DNA of 64,000 nucleotides from DASZIT01 sp052143315 (GCA_052143315.1 JBKQTE010000092.1:7159-71158); one strand, 5' to 3'; positions 50,816 to 60,200 are shown, counted from the first letter of the stretch. The notes: generated by a model not told the origin, from the letters alone. A program made the numbers and translations.

Positions 50816-53179
50816 ATGCAAGCACGGACGGCGACTCTCCCCGGGGAGGCCGGAGCGGCCCCCCTCGCCGCTCGCGTCCGCTGCCGCTACCGGGTCGGTG
50901 GCGTCGTCCAGGGAGTCGGCTTCCGACCCTTCGTGTACGTCACCGCCACCGGGCTCTCGCTCACCGGGTGGGTGCGGAACGGCTCCTCGGGCGTCACCGT
51001 CGAGGTCGAGGGCCAACCGCACCAGGTGGCGGCGTTCGAGCGACGGCTGCACGACCAGCCTCCCCGATCGGCCATCGTCGAGAGCATCGTCAAAGAGGAG
51101 CTGGCGCCCCGCGGAGGCACCGGCTTCGTCATCGAGGGCTCCGGTGCCGCTGGGGACGTCCGGACGCTGGCCTCCCCCGACATCGCCACCTGCGAGGCCT
51201 GCTTGGAGGAGATGGCCGATCCCACCGACCGTCGATACCGGCACCCGTTCATCACCTGCACCGACTGCGGGCCCCGCTTCACCATCATCACCCGCCTGCC
51301 CTACGACCGACCGGCCACCACCATGGCCGACTTTCCCCTGTGCGCCGAGTGCGCCACCGAGTACGCCGATCCTGGCGACCGTCGGTTCCATGCCCAGCCC
51401 ATCGCCTGTCCCGACTGCGGTCCGGAGCTCGAGCTGGTGGTGCCCGGCCAGCCGGTGCCGGTCGGGGAGGCGGCCCTCGTCCGGGCCCGCTCGCTCCTCG
51501 CCGGCGGCGCCATCCTGGCGGTGAAGGGACTCGGCGGCTACCACCTGGTCTGCGACGCCACCGACCAGGCAGCCGTCGCCGAGCTGCGCCGGCGCAAGCG
51601 GCGCGGGGACAAGCCCCTCGCCGTGATGGTGGCCGATCTCGGAGCGGCCCGAGTCCTAGCCGAGATCGGCCAGGCCGAGGCGGACCTGCTCACCTCCCCC
51701 CGGCGCCCGATCGTCCTCCTGGCCCGCCAGGCGGGCCCGGAACGGGTCGCTCCGGCGGTGGCGCCCGGCAGTCCCGACCTCGGGCTGATGCTGGCCTACA
51801 CCCCCCTGCACCGGCTGCTGTTCGGGCTGCCCGGCGATGCGGCCGGTACCCGGGCCCTGGTCATGACGTCGGGGAACCTGGGCGGCGAGCCGATCGTCTA
51901 CCGGGACCATGAGGCGATGACCCGGCTGGCGCCACTGGTCGACGGCTGGCTGCGCCACGACCGCCCGATCGCCGTCCCGTGCGACGACTCGGTGTCCCGT
52001 GTGGTCGACGGCGAGGAGCTGCCCATCCGCCGGTCCCGCGGCTACGCCCCGCTGCCGGTGACGCTTCCTTTCGAGGTGCCGGCCATCCTGGCCGTGGGGG
52101 GGGACGTGAAGAACGCCTTCTGCGTGGCCGAGGGCCACCACGCCTGGATGAGCCAGCACATCGGCGACATGGACGACCTGGCCACCCTGGACGCCCTCGG
52201 TGCCACCGAGCAGAGGCTGGAATGCCTCACCGGCGTGGTGCCCGAGCTGGTGGTCGCCGACCGCCACCCCGCCTACCGCTCCGGCGGATGGGCGTTCCGC
52301 CATGCCGCCGGGCGCCCTCACGTCAGGGTCCAGCACCACCACGCCCATATCGCCTCGGTGATGGGCGAGCACGGACTCGACGGCCGGGAGCGGGTCATCG
52401 GTGTCGCCTTCGACGGCACCGGCTACGGGTCGGACGGGGCGGTGTGGGGCGGCGAGGTCCTCGTTGCCGACTACGAGGGATTCGAGCGGTTCGCCCATCT
52501 GGCCTACGTCCCCCTGCCGGGCGGCGACGCCAGCGTGGAGCGCCCCTACCGCATGGCACTGGCCCACCTGGCCGCCGCCGGCGTGGACTGGGATCCCGAC
52601 CTCCCGCCGGTGGCCGGCTGCCCGGGTGCGGAACGTGCGGTGCTGGCCCACCAGCTGGCCACCGGGTTCAACTGTGTCCCGACCTCCAGCATGGGCCGAC
52701 TGTTCGACGCGGTGGCCTCCCTGGCCGGCGTCCGGCAGATCGCCGACTTCGAGGCCCAGGCGGCCATCGAGCTCGAGGGGGTCTCCCGTGATGTCCCCCC
52801 CGACGAGGGCTACGGGTTCGCCCTCGACCCGGCGGGCGGCGCCGGCCAGCCACTGGTGGCCGACGCCACACCGGTGATCGCCGCCGTGGTCGCCGACCGG
52901 CGTGGCGGTGTCCCGACCGCCCTGATCGGTGCCCGCTTCCACGCCGCAGTGGCCGACCTGGTGGTGGCGGTGGCCGGGTCGGCCCGCCGGCGGAGCGGCC
53001 TTGGCACGGTGGTGCTGTCGGGTGGCGTCTTCCAGAACGCTCTGCTGCTCGGGGCGGTGCGGACCCGGTTGCGGGCCGGCGGGTTCATCGTGCTCTGTCC
53101 GCGCCTCCTTCCCCCGAACGACGGGGGCCTCGCCCTCGGCCAGGTGCTGGTGGGCGCGCGAGCCAGAAGGGTCGGCTGA
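50816..53179 (+). CDS. hypF: Hydrogenase maturation carbamoyltransferase
   Basis: A 787-residue HypF that uses carbamoyl phosphate and ATP to deliver the carbamoyl group from which the Fe cyanides are made. Domains run as acylphosphatase-like (RVGGVVQGVGFRPFVY), two zinc fingers (CEACLEEM...CTDCGPR and CAECATEY...CPDCGP), YrdC-like (AVKGLGGYHLVCDAT, MTSGNLGGEPIVY), and Kae1-like with HHHAHIASVMGEHGL and VLSGGVFQN. ATG 50816 is chosen for its AAGGGGA ribosome site and position after the DosR-type box; ATG 50780 is an in-frame alternative. Confidence 0.95.
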   Translation: MQARTATLPGEAGAAPLAARVRCRYRVGGVVQGVGFRPFVYVTATGLSLTGWVRNGSSGVTVEVEGQPHQVAAFERRLHDQPPRSAIVESIVKEELAPRGGTGFVIEGSGAAGDVRTLASPDIATCEACLEEMADPTDRRYRHPFITCTDCGPRFTIITRLPYDRPATTMADFPLCAECATEYADPGDRRFHAQPIACPDCGPELELVVPGQPVPVGEAALVRARSLLAGGAILAVKGLGGYHLVCDATDQAAVAELRRRKRRGDKPLAVMVADLGAARVLAEIGQAEADLLTSPRRPIVLLARQAGPERVAPAVAPGSPDLGLMLAYTPLHRLLFGLPGDAAGTRALVMTSGNLGGEPIVYRDHEAMTRLAPLVDGWLRHDRPIAVPCDDSVSRVVDGEELPIRRSRGYAPLPVTLPFEVPAILAVGGDVKNAFCVAEGHHAWMSQHIGDMDDLATLDALGATEQRLECLTGVVPELVVADRHPAYRSGGWAFRHAAGRPHVRVQHHHAHIASVMGEHGLDGRERVIGVAFDGTGYGSDGAVWGGEVLVADYEGFERFAHLAYVPLPGGDASVERPYRMALAHLAAAGVDWDPDLPPVAGCPGAERAVLAHQLATGFNCVPTSSMGRLFDAVASLAGVRQIADFEAQAAIELEGVSRDVPPDEGYGFALDPAGGAGQPLVADATPVIAAVVADRRGGVPTALIGARFHAAVADLVVAVAGSARRRSGLGTVVLSGGVFQNALLLGAVRTRLRAGGFIVLCPRLLPPNDGGLALGQVLVGARARRVG

Positions 53180-53439
53180 TGTGCCTGGCCGTTCCCGGAC
53201 GGGTGGTCCGGACGTGGTCGATCGACGGCACCCTCATGGCCCAGGTGGACTTCGGTGGCGTGCGCAAGGATGTCTGCCTGCAGTACCTGCCTGAGGCGGT
53301 GATCGACGACTACGTGATCGTCCATGTCGGCTTCGCCATCCAGCAGCTCGACGAGCGTTCCGCCCTCGAGACGTTGGAGGCCTTCGAGCGGATGGGCGTC
53401 CTGGCCGAGGAGCTCGGCGACGGGGGAACCCGGGGATGA
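53179..53439 (+). CDS. hypC: Hydrogenase maturation chaperone HypC, canonical
   Basis: An 86-residue HypC beginning MCLAVPGRVVRTW, with the essential Cys2, followed by GGVRKDVCLQYLPEAVIDDYVIVHVGFAIQQLDE. It works with HypD in assembling the Fe(CN)2CO unit. ATG 53179 overlaps the hypF stop (TGATG) and the 3' end overlaps hypD by 4 bp. It differs strongly from the HypC-like protein in the hydrogenase operon, suggesting that this one is the scaffold and the other the large-subunit chaperone. Confidence 0.93.
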   Translation: MCLAVPGRVVRTWSIDGTLMAQVDFGGVRKDVCLQYLPEAVIDDYVIVHVGFAIQQLDERSALETLEAFERMGVLAEELGDGGTRG

Positions 53440-54548
53440 AGTACCTCGACGAGTTCGCCGACCCGGACCTGGCCCGTCACCTGCTCGACCGGATCCGAGC
53501 CATCACCACCCGCCGGTGGGCGATCATGGAGGTGTGCGGGGGCCAGACCCACTCGATCATCCGCCACGGCATCGACCAGCTGTTGCCCGGGGAGATCGAG
53601 CTGATCCACGGTCCCGGGTGCCCGGTCTGCGTCACCCCGGTGGAGATCGTCGACAGGGCCCTGGCCATCGCCGCCCGGCCCGACGTCATCTTCTGCTCGT
53701 TCGGGGACATGCTGCGGGTGCCGGGAAGCCGCGGGGACCTCTTCGGGGTGAAGAGCGCCGGCGCTGACGTGCGGGTGGTCTACTCGCCCCTCGACGCCCT
53801 CGAGGTGGCCCGGGCCAATCCCGAGCGGGAGGTGGTCTTCTTCGGCATCGGCTTCGAGACCACGGCGCCGGCCAACGCCATGACCGTCCACCAGGCGGAG
53901 CGGCTGGGTATCGCCAACTTCTCGCTGCTGGTCTCCCACGTGCTGGTGCCGCCGGCCATCGCCGCCATCATGGAGTCGCCCAACTGCAGGGTGCAGGGGT
54001 TCCTGGCCGCCGGGCACGTGTGCAGCGTCATGGGCACCCACCAGTACCCCGAGCTGGCCGCCACCTACCGGGTCCCCATCGTGGTCACCGGGTTCGAGCC
54101 ACTGGACATCCTCGAGGGTATCCGACGGACCGTCGCCCAGCTCGAGTCGGGTCGGTACCAGGTGGAGAATGCCTACCGGCGGGCGGTGACCGATGAGGGC
54201 AACGTGGCCGCCCAGCAGATGTTGGAGGAGGTCTTCGAGGTCACCGACCGCTCCTGGCGGGGCATCGGGACGATCCCGCAGAGCGGCTGGAGGCTGTCCG
54301 ACCGCTACCGTGCCTACGACGCCGAGGACCGCTTCGGCATCGGCTCGGTCCGCACCGACGAGTCGGCGGCGTGCCGGGCCGGTGAGGTGCTCCAGGGCCT
54401 GATCAAGCCCAACGAGTGCGAGGCGTTCGGTCGGGAGTGCACGCCACGCAGCCCGCTCGGCGCCACCATGGTGTCCTCGGAAGGGGCCTGTGCCGCCTAC
54501 TACCTCTACCGCCGGCTCGAGCTGACCGTGGCGGGCCCCAATGGTTGA
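53436..54548 (+). CDS. hypD: Hydrogenase maturation protein HypD
   Basis: A 370-residue [4Fe-4S] scaffold on which Fe(CN)2CO is built. MEVCGGQTHSIIRHGI holds the conserved active-site cysteine, and IHGPGCPVCVTP the CxxC. GFETTAPANA and the C-terminal cluster-binding cysteines (AACRAGEVLQGLIKPNECEAFGRECTP) complete the family pattern. Length is typical. It overlaps hypC by 4 bp and hypE by 8 bp. Confidence 0.95.
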   Translation: MKYLDEFADPDLARHLLDRIRAITTRRWAIMEVCGGQTHSIIRHGIDQLLPGEIELIHGPGCPVCVTPVEIVDRALAIAARPDVIFCSFGDMLRVPGSRGDLFGVKSAGADVRVVYSPLDALEVARANPEREVVFFGIGFETTAPANAMTVHQAERLGIANFSLLVSHVLVPPAIAAIMESPNCRVQGFLAAGHVCSVMGTHQYPELAATYRVPIVVTGFEPLDILEGIRRTVAQLESGRYQVENAYRRAVTDEGNVAAQQMLEEVFEVTDRSWRGIGTIPQSGWRLSDRYRAYDAEDRFGIGSVRTDESAACRAGEVLQGLIKPNECEAFGRECTPRSPLGATMVSSEGACAAYYLYRRLELTVAGPNG

Positions 54549-55623
54549 CCGGGGGCGGGCGGAGCGGCCCCTCCCCGACTTCGAGGGCTGGACGTGCCCG
54601 GTGCCGCTGCGAGACTCGCCGGTCATCGTGATGGGCCACGGGGGGGGCGGCGCCATGTCGGCCGAGCTCGTCGAGCACCTGTTCCTCCCCGCCTACGGTG
54701 AGGCCGCCTCCGCCGAGCTCGGCGACGCCGCCGTCCTGTCCCTGGGTGGCGGCCACCGGCTGGCCTTCTCCACCGACTCGTTCGTCGTCAAGCCGGTGTT
54801 CTTCCCCGGTGGCTCCATCGGCGACCTCGCCGTCAATGGGACGGTCAACGACCTGGCCATGTCCGGGGCCCGTCCGATGGTGCTGTCGACCGCCTTCATC
54901 CTCGAGGAGGGGACGACCCTCTCCGACCTCGGCCGTATCGCCATGTCGCTGGGGTCGGCGGCCCTGGCCGCCGGGGTCCGGCTGGTCACCGGCGATACCA
55001 AGGTGGTCGACCGCGGGTCGGGGGACGGCGTCTACATCAACACGGCGGGCATCGGGGTGCTCGATGACGGCGTCGACATCCGTCCCGAGCGGGCCCGGGC
55101 CGGTGACGTGGTCATCGTCAGCGGCGACATCGGCGTGCACGGCGTGGCCGTGATGAGCTGCCGGGAGGGAGTCGGCTTCACCACCGACCTGGAGAGCGAC
55201 ACGGCACCGCTGCACGGGCTGGTGGCCGCCATGCTGGGCACCGGAGCCGACGTCCACGCGCTGCGGGACCCGACCCGCGGCGGCGTGGCCGCCTCGCTCA
55301 ACGAGATCGGCCGGGCCGCCAAGGTCGGGATCGCACTGGTCGAGCGTGACCTTCCCGTCCCCGATGGGGTCAGGGACGCCTGCGGCCTGCTGGGGCTCGA
55401 CCCCTTGCACGTGGCCAACGAGGGGAAGCTGCTGGCCTTCGTGCCGCCGGACGACGCAGACCGGGTGCTCGAGGCCATGCACCGGCACCCCCTGGGTGGC
55501 GACGCCCGGGCGGTCGGGGTCTGCGTCGAGGACCATCCCGGGATGGTGGTGGCCCGCACGGCTCTCGGCGGTACCCGCGTCGTCGACCTGCCGGTGGGCG
55601 AGCAGCTGCCGCGGATCTGTTGA
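54541..55623 (+). CDS. hypE: Hydrogenase maturation protein HypE
   Basis: A 360-residue PurM/ThiL-like ATPase that dehydrates the carbamoyl group carried on its C-terminal cysteine to cyanide. The protein ends PRIC, the required C-terminal Cys. GHGGGGAMSAELVEHLFLP, FSTDSFVVKPVFFPGGSIGDLAVNGTVNDLA-type ATP-site blocks and DPTRGGVAASLNEI are present. It overlaps hypD by 8 bp. With F, C and D in the window, only the nickel genes hypA and hypB are missing. Confidence 0.95.
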   Translation: MVDRGRAERPLPDFEGWTCPVPLRDSPVIVMGHGGGGAMSAELVEHLFLPAYGEAASAELGDAAVLSLGGGHRLAFSTDSFVVKPVFFPGGSIGDLAVNGTVNDLAMSGARPMVLSTAFILEEGTTLSDLGRIAMSLGSAALAAGVRLVTGDTKVVDRGSGDGVYINTAGIGVLDDGVDIRPERARAGDVVIVSGDIGVHGVAVMSCREGVGFTTDLESDTAPLHGLVAAMLGTGADVHALRDPTRGGVAASLNEIGRAAKVGIALVERDLPVPDGVRDACGLLGLDPLHVANEGKLLAFVPPDDADRVLEAMHRHPLGGDARAVGVCVEDHPGMVVARTALGGTRVVDLPVGEQLPRIC

Positions 55624-55625
55624 GG

Positions 55626-56378
55626 ATGACGGCCTCGGAACCGGGTCAGGCGCTCTTCGCCCGCTACGCCTACCCCCCCAACGAGCTCGGCTACTGCGGC
55701 CCGACGGACGGGTCGCCCCTCCTCCAGCGGGCGTCGGGTGATCAGGCCATGGACATCGCCGCCCATGCCCGTCAGTTCGAGGGGGCGTGGACCTATCTGG
55801 AGCTCATCGCTTCGGCCGTCGGGATCGACGACCCCCTCGACCGCCGGGTGGTCCAGGCCTACTGGGTGGGCAACGACCTGCTCGACCGGGTCGCCCCGTC
55901 CGTCCTGGTGGCCAGGCTGGGCCAGGAGCTCGAGGGACAGGTCGGCGGGTTCTGGAGCCGCATGGGCCCGGCGGCCGAGGAGCTGGCGCTCCCCCACCAC
56001 AGCTTCCACGTGTTCGCCGTCTACCCCTGGGTCGGCCTCCTCGGCTCTGCCGGCGACGTCCCCCTGTCGGTGCTGGACCGGTGCCGGATACGGTGGGGCG
56101 AGGTGGTGGGCATCGACGGGGAGCGGGCCACCGTCCGGTCCCGGCCGCTCCGGTGGGACGGCGACGAGCTGTCGTTGGGGCCCGAGCGGGAGGAGGCGGT
56201 GCGCTGGTCCTCGTCCGGTCGGTCGCTGGTCGGGGGCATCGTCCCCGGCGACCATGTGTCGCTCCACTGGGACTGGGTCTGCGACCGTCTGGGTGCGGCC
56301 GAGCTGGGGGCGCTGGAGCTCACCAGCGCCCGTCAGCTCGAACTGACCAACACCCAGCTTCGGGAAGGAGCCCGCTGA
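55626..56378 (+). CDS. DUF6390-type protein at the end of the hyp operon
   Basis: A 250-residue protein 2 bp after hypE. It contains FARYAYPPNELGYCGPTD at the start and a middle block PHHSFHVFAVYPWVGLLG. The C-terminal half looks like a beta-rich domain (RCRIRWGEVVGIDGERATVRSRPLRWDGDELSLG) and ends in HVSLHWDWVCDRL. Related proteins are found next to hyp genes in actinobacteria and are named only as DUF6390; this label is from memory. A role in maturation or quality control of the group 3b enzyme is inferred from position alone. The start is ATG 55626, or TTG 55620. Confidence 0.7.
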   Translation: MTASEPGQALFARYAYPPNELGYCGPTDGSPLLQRASGDQAMDIAAHARQFEGAWTYLELIASAVGIDDPLDRRVVQAYWVGNDLLDRVAPSVLVARLGQELEGQVGGFWSRMGPAAEELALPHHSFHVFAVYPWVGLLGSAGDVPLSVLDRCRIRWGEVVGIDGERATVRSRPLRWDGDELSLGPEREEAVRWSSSGRSLVGGIVPGDHVSLHWDWVCDRLGAAELGALELTSARQLELTNTQLREGAR

Positions 56379-56475
56379 CGAGCTCCTTCCACGGCGGATG
56401 CCCTTCTCAGCTGCGGGTGACGGGCACCTTGGTCGACGCGTCGAGTGGGACCCACCCCTGGAGGATCACCGGTCG

Positions 56476-58098
56476 TCAGTCGCTCGAGGACTGCCTCCAG
56501 TCCTCCACTCGCCGGATCAGGTCGTCAGGACGTTCGAGACGCATGGCCGGCTCTCCCCGGTAGACCAGGCCGGTCCCGCCGTCGACGGTGACCAGGTCAC
56601 CCTCGCGGAGCTCCGCGTCGCCCATCCGGAGCCTCCCATGATCAGCATCGACCTCCAGGCCGGCACATCCGACCACGCAGGCCAGACCCAGCTGACGGGC
56701 GACCACTGCGGCGTGGGACGTTCGGGCACCGGTCGCCGTCACCAGACCCCGGCAGACGGCAAGGCCCGGGATGTCCTCGGTCGAGGCCTCGTGGCGTACG
56801 AGGACCACCGGATCGCCGTCCAGACAGAACTGCTGGGCAGCGTCGGTGGTCAGCGCCATCCGCCCACTGCCGACCCCATCGCTGGCAGGAGTGCCCCGCC
56901 CGAGGACCTCGACATCGTCCTCGTCCGCCACGCGGAGGCGTGAGATGGTGTCGAGCGCATACGGCTCCAGTCGATCGAGCGCCGTGGCGACATCGACCAG
57001 CCCCTCGTCGACCAGGTCGCAGGCGATCCGGAGGGCCGCCCAGGGCGTGCGCTTGGCCGTACGGGTCTGCAGCATCCACAGTGTCCCCTCTTGTACGGTG
57101 AACTCGAAATCCTGGACGTCGCGAAAGAGGACCTCGAGCGTCCGACGGACGTTCTGCAGTTGGTGCGCCAGACCCGGCACGGCGGCGATGGACCGATCAG
57201 AGTCGCCCACCGTGTGGCGACCCGCCACCACGTCCTCCCCCTGGGCATTGAGGATGAAGTCGATGTACGGGCGGTTCTCCCCCGTCGCCGGGTCGCGGGT
57301 GAAGCCCACCCCCGACCCCGATGCCGCTCCCATGTTGCCGAAGACCATGGCCTGCACGGTCACCGCCGTCCCGATCAGATCGGTCAAGCCCTGTATCGCT
57401 CGATAGGTGACGGCCTTCGGACTGTTCCACGAGCGGAACACCGCGGCGACCGCCCCGAGGAGCTGCTCCTCCGGGTCTTGGGGAAACGCTCGGCCGACGA
57501 TCGACCTGAACACGTCCTGCTGTCGCCGGACCACTGCCCGCAGGGCGGCAACATCGAGCTCGTCGGCGGTCGGCGCCCCGAACTGGACCATCACCTCGGT
57601 CAGCACTCTGGCGAACGGTGCCGCCGGGCACCCCTCGACCACCTCGGCGTAGGCCTGGATCAGGCGGCGGTAGGAGTCCCAGACGAACACCGGGTCACCG
57701 GTGGCGCGAAGCAGTCCGGGCAGCGTCGCATCGGAGAGGCCGACGTTCAGGATCGTCTCGAGCATGCCGGGCATGGAGACGGCCGCTCCCGAGCGAACCG
57801 ACACCAGAAGCGGACGGCGACCTGCGGCGAACCGCTGGCCGGTCAGGCGCTCGAGCGTTCCGATCCCGTTGAGCACGTCGTCGACGACCTCGTCATCGAG
57901 CGTCCCACCTGCTTCGACGAACCTCTGGCACGACTGTGTGCCGAGGACGAAGGCCGGTGGAGTCGGCAGGCCGGCCTCGCTCATCATCATGAGGTTGAAG
58001 GCCTTCCTGCCCACCTCCCGGGGCGTCACCTCACGGGCGCTGGCCGCGCCGATCGTCCAGACCGGCCTCGCTCCCCCTGGGGAGACGGGACTGCTCAC
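56476..58098 (-). CDS. Short PPDK-like protein: ATP-grasp plus phosphohistidine domain, no PEP barrel
   Basis: A 540-residue relative of pyruvate phosphate dikinase. The PPDK N-terminal nucleotide domain is clear (GRKAFNLMMMSEAGLPTPPAFVLGT, VSVRSGAAVSMPGMLETILNVGL, GSGVGFTRDPATGENRPYIDF). The swivelling domain carries the phosphorylatable His462 in ATGARTSHAAVVARQLG. The C-terminal PEP/pyruvate TIM barrel of full PPDK (about 870-900 residues in all) is missing. A similarly short protein is annotated ppdK in mycobacteria. Without the barrel it may phosphorylate another partner. GTG 58098 overlaps the upstream gene by 4 bp (GTGA). Confidence 0.85.
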   Translation of the reverse strand: MSSPVSPGGARPVWTIGAASAREVTPREVGRKAFNLMMMSEAGLPTPPAFVLGTQSCQRFVEAGGTLDDEVVDDVLNGIGTLERLTGQRFAAGRRPLLVSVRSGAAVSMPGMLETILNVGLSDATLPGLLRATGDPVFVWDSYRRLIQAYAEVVEGCPAAPFARVLTEVMVQFGAPTADELDVAALRAVVRRQQDVFRSIVGRAFPQDPEEQLLGAVAAVFRSWNSPKAVTYRAIQGLTDLIGTAVTVQAMVFGNMGAASGSGVGFTRDPATGENRPYIDFILNAQGEDVVAGRHTVGDSDRSIAAVPGLAHQLQNVRRTLEVLFRDVQDFEFTVQEGTLWMLQTRTAKRTPWAALRIACDLVDEGLVDVATALDRLEPYALDTISRLRVADEDDVEVLGRGTPASDGVGSGRMALTTDAAQQFCLDGDPVVLVRHEASTEDIPGLAVCRGLVTATGARTSHAAVVARQLGLACVVGCAGLEVDADHGRLRMGDAELREGDLVTVDGGTGLVYRGEPAMRLERPDDLIRRVEDWRQSSSD

Positions 58099-60068
58099 CG
58101 CGCCGCCATCTGGGCGAGCATGTGATCGCGCAAGAGGTGGGCGGAGTGCGAGAGCGCGTCGGTGGCGTCCTCCATGGCACACGAGATCAGATCGGCGACG
58201 TGGAGGCTCCGGAATTCAGGGGCCTTCTCGACGAGACCGGATCGGGCCGAGCGGTCCGCGCCATCGGCCTCGTGCTCGAAGGTGACCACCTTGTCGACGG
58301 CAACGAGGAAGTCGTCGAGCTCGTCGTCGCCCCCACCCCCGACCAGCTCGCGGGCGATCTCGAGTGCCTTCAGGTGCTCCCGGGCGGCGAAGACGGTGAT
58401 TCCGGCCAATGGCTCGAGGATCGGGCACACCACCGCGATGGCCCCGGCCGGGAGCAGGGTGAGCAAGAAGAGTGCCTCTTCGAGATCGTCGATAGCGTCG
58501 TCCAGACGGGAGACGGTCGACGCGATGGCACCGGCGCCGTCGACCCGTTCAGCCGCCAGTCGCACGGCGCCGAGTATCTCGTCGGCCCGATGCTCCCATG
58601 TCGCCGCCCGTGCCGAGGCCCGGTTCAGATGGGCGTTGCCGCCGGGCATCCCGAGACGGATGAGGGCAGCACGCAGCGACTGCGCGGTCTCCACCACCAG
58701 GCTCCCGTGCTCGGCGACCAGATCGAACAGCTGCTGATGAGCGGCTTGCACGTGCTTCAGCACTTCGATTCGCACTTCGTCGCGGACCAGCGCGGCGGAC
58801 TTGCCCTCCAGCATCCCCTCGGAAGAGGTGCGGATGGCGAACCGCAGGACAGCCAGGGTGGCGTCGATCCCCAGGACGTCGCCCAGTGGTTCCCCGTATC
58901 GGAGCGGGACCCTGTTCGACAGCTCGATGGCCTCGAAGATGAGGCGTTCGCCGCCCATCTGCAGGAATGCCAGGTGGCCGAGGTCCTCGTCGGCCGCCCA
59001 GCGGAGCAACTCGATCGCCTGCCTCTTCTTCACGATCAATCCGAGCCGCTTGCGGGCACGATTCCAATCGATGAGGAAGACCAACCGCGACCCCAGGTAG
59101 CGAAGGTAGGACTCGAGGGACTCCCGGTCGGGGGCGTCGAAGCGTCCGCTGACCACATGGTGCTCGCCCAGCGCTCCCCGGTCGTGCTGGTGGTAGGTGT
59201 CGGACCACCGGACGGAGAACCGGCCGAGCATCGACTCGAAGAAGTTCAGCCGTTCGAGATGGACGTCGCTATAGGTCACCGTGACAGCGAGGCCCTCGAC
59301 CGCGACGACGATGACGTGGGCGTTGGTCATGCCGATGTCGTTCTCGATCAGTACCTTCGGCCCCGAACGTGTCGCCGTCGTGCCCAGGCCGGGGTGGTCG
59401 AACTTCAGCGGTTCGGTGGCGTGAAGACCGGCCATGAAGGACGAGACCAACGAGCGATCGCCGACGTCGAGCCCGTACACGAAGGCGCCGTCGAGGATCT
59501 CCGTCGCCACCTCGATCTGCAGCTGGTTCAGGGCGCGGTGGGCATCCATGATCAGCAGGTGGAGGGAGTCGCCCGAGCGTCGGTCAGCCGATGCCATGCG
59601 TTCCACATAGGCCCCGGGGATGCAGCCGGCGTTCAGGTCCGGCGCATCGGCGAGCAGCGCCTGCAGGCGGTGGACGTACCCGTCGGGGCCCACGCCAGCA
59701 ACTTCGAGGGGGGCGATCATGTCGGAGATGGCCTCAGCCAAGCCGGCATGGACGGTTCCGATCCCCGGGACCAGATAGCGGTCTTCCCCGGAGAGCCGTG
59801 CCTGCTCGACGAGGCCGTCGAGCCGCTCATTGGCGACACCCGCAGCCAGCCGATCCTCGCGGAGTGACGAGAAGGGCCGGTCCGGCTGATCGGCATGGGC
59901 ACGAGCGGCCTGGATGAGAGCCAGGAGGTACTTGGCGCGATCGTTGGCCTCGAGCCCGCGATTGATCAACAACGGCAGGACCAGGGACGATTCGCCCAGA
60001 TTCTGCACGATCTCCGGCTTGGACAGGTGGGGCTCGTGCCCTCCGACGGTCGGCGGGATCTCTGCCAT
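58095..60068 (-). CDS. Large protein with C-terminal PhoU/DUF47-like helical domain
   Basis: A 657-residue cytoplasmic protein. Roughly residues 440-650 are helical and PhoU/DUF47-like, with repeated acidic metal-site patterns (TWEHRADEILGAVR, SRLDDAIDDLEEALFLL, TFEHEADGADR). The first 430 residues match nothing I can name: a helical start (LPLLINRGLEANDRAKYLLALIQAA), then a mixed alpha/beta core with VLIENDIGMTNAHVIVVAVEG and FSVRWSDTYHQHDRGALGEHH. It is translationally coupled to the short PPDK-like gene and has a DosR-type box 35 bp upstream. It may sense phosphate or control its partner's phosphotransfer (inference). Confidence 0.72.
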   Translation of the reverse strand: MAEIPPTVGGHEPHLSKPEIVQNLGESSLVLPLLINRGLEANDRAKYLLALIQAARAHADQPDRPFSSLREDRLAAGVANERLDGLVEQARLSGEDRYLVPGIGTVHAGLAEAISDMIAPLEVAGVGPDGYVHRLQALLADAPDLNAGCIPGAYVERMASADRRSGDSLHLLIMDAHRALNQLQIEVATEILDGAFVYGLDVGDRSLVSSFMAGLHATEPLKFDHPGLGTTATRSGPKVLIENDIGMTNAHVIVVAVEGLAVTVTYSDVHLERLNFFESMLGRFSVRWSDTYHQHDRGALGEHHVVSGRFDAPDRESLESYLRYLGSRLVFLIDWNRARKRLGLIVKKRQAIELLRWAADEDLGHLAFLQMGGERLIFEAIELSNRVPLRYGEPLGDVLGIDATLAVLRFAIRTSSEGMLEGKSAALVRDEVRIEVLKHVQAAHQQLFDLVAEHGSLVVETAQSLRAALIRLGMPGGNAHLNRASARAATWEHRADEILGAVRLAAERVDGAGAIASTVSRLDDAIDDLEEALFLLTLLPAGAIAVVCPILEPLAGITVFAAREHLKALEIARELVGGGGDDELDDFLVAVDKVVTFEHEADGADRSARSGLVEKAPEFRSLHVADLISCAMEDATDALSHSAHLLRDHMLAQMAAR

Positions 60069-60103
60069 GGGTAGTTCCTACTCCCCGGCCGTCATCTGAC
60101 GAC

Positions 60104-60118
60104 AGAGGCGAACGTCCC
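60104..60118 (-). promoter_or_regulatory. DosR-type box, DUF47-PPDK operon
   Basis: On the minus strand this reads GGGACGTTCGCCTCT, 35 bp upstream of ATG 60068. It shares GGGACGTTCG with the GAPDH box and differs at positions 11 and 13. The flank TTGGGAC gives the TTGGGAC start seen in mycobacterial DosR sites. Confidence 0.62.
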
Positions 60119-60200
60119 AATGGCATCCGCAGGTCCATGACCAGGACAGCTCCGGCCCGACATGCCGGGTGCGAACCGCTGAGCCTGGCGGCATCTCTGT

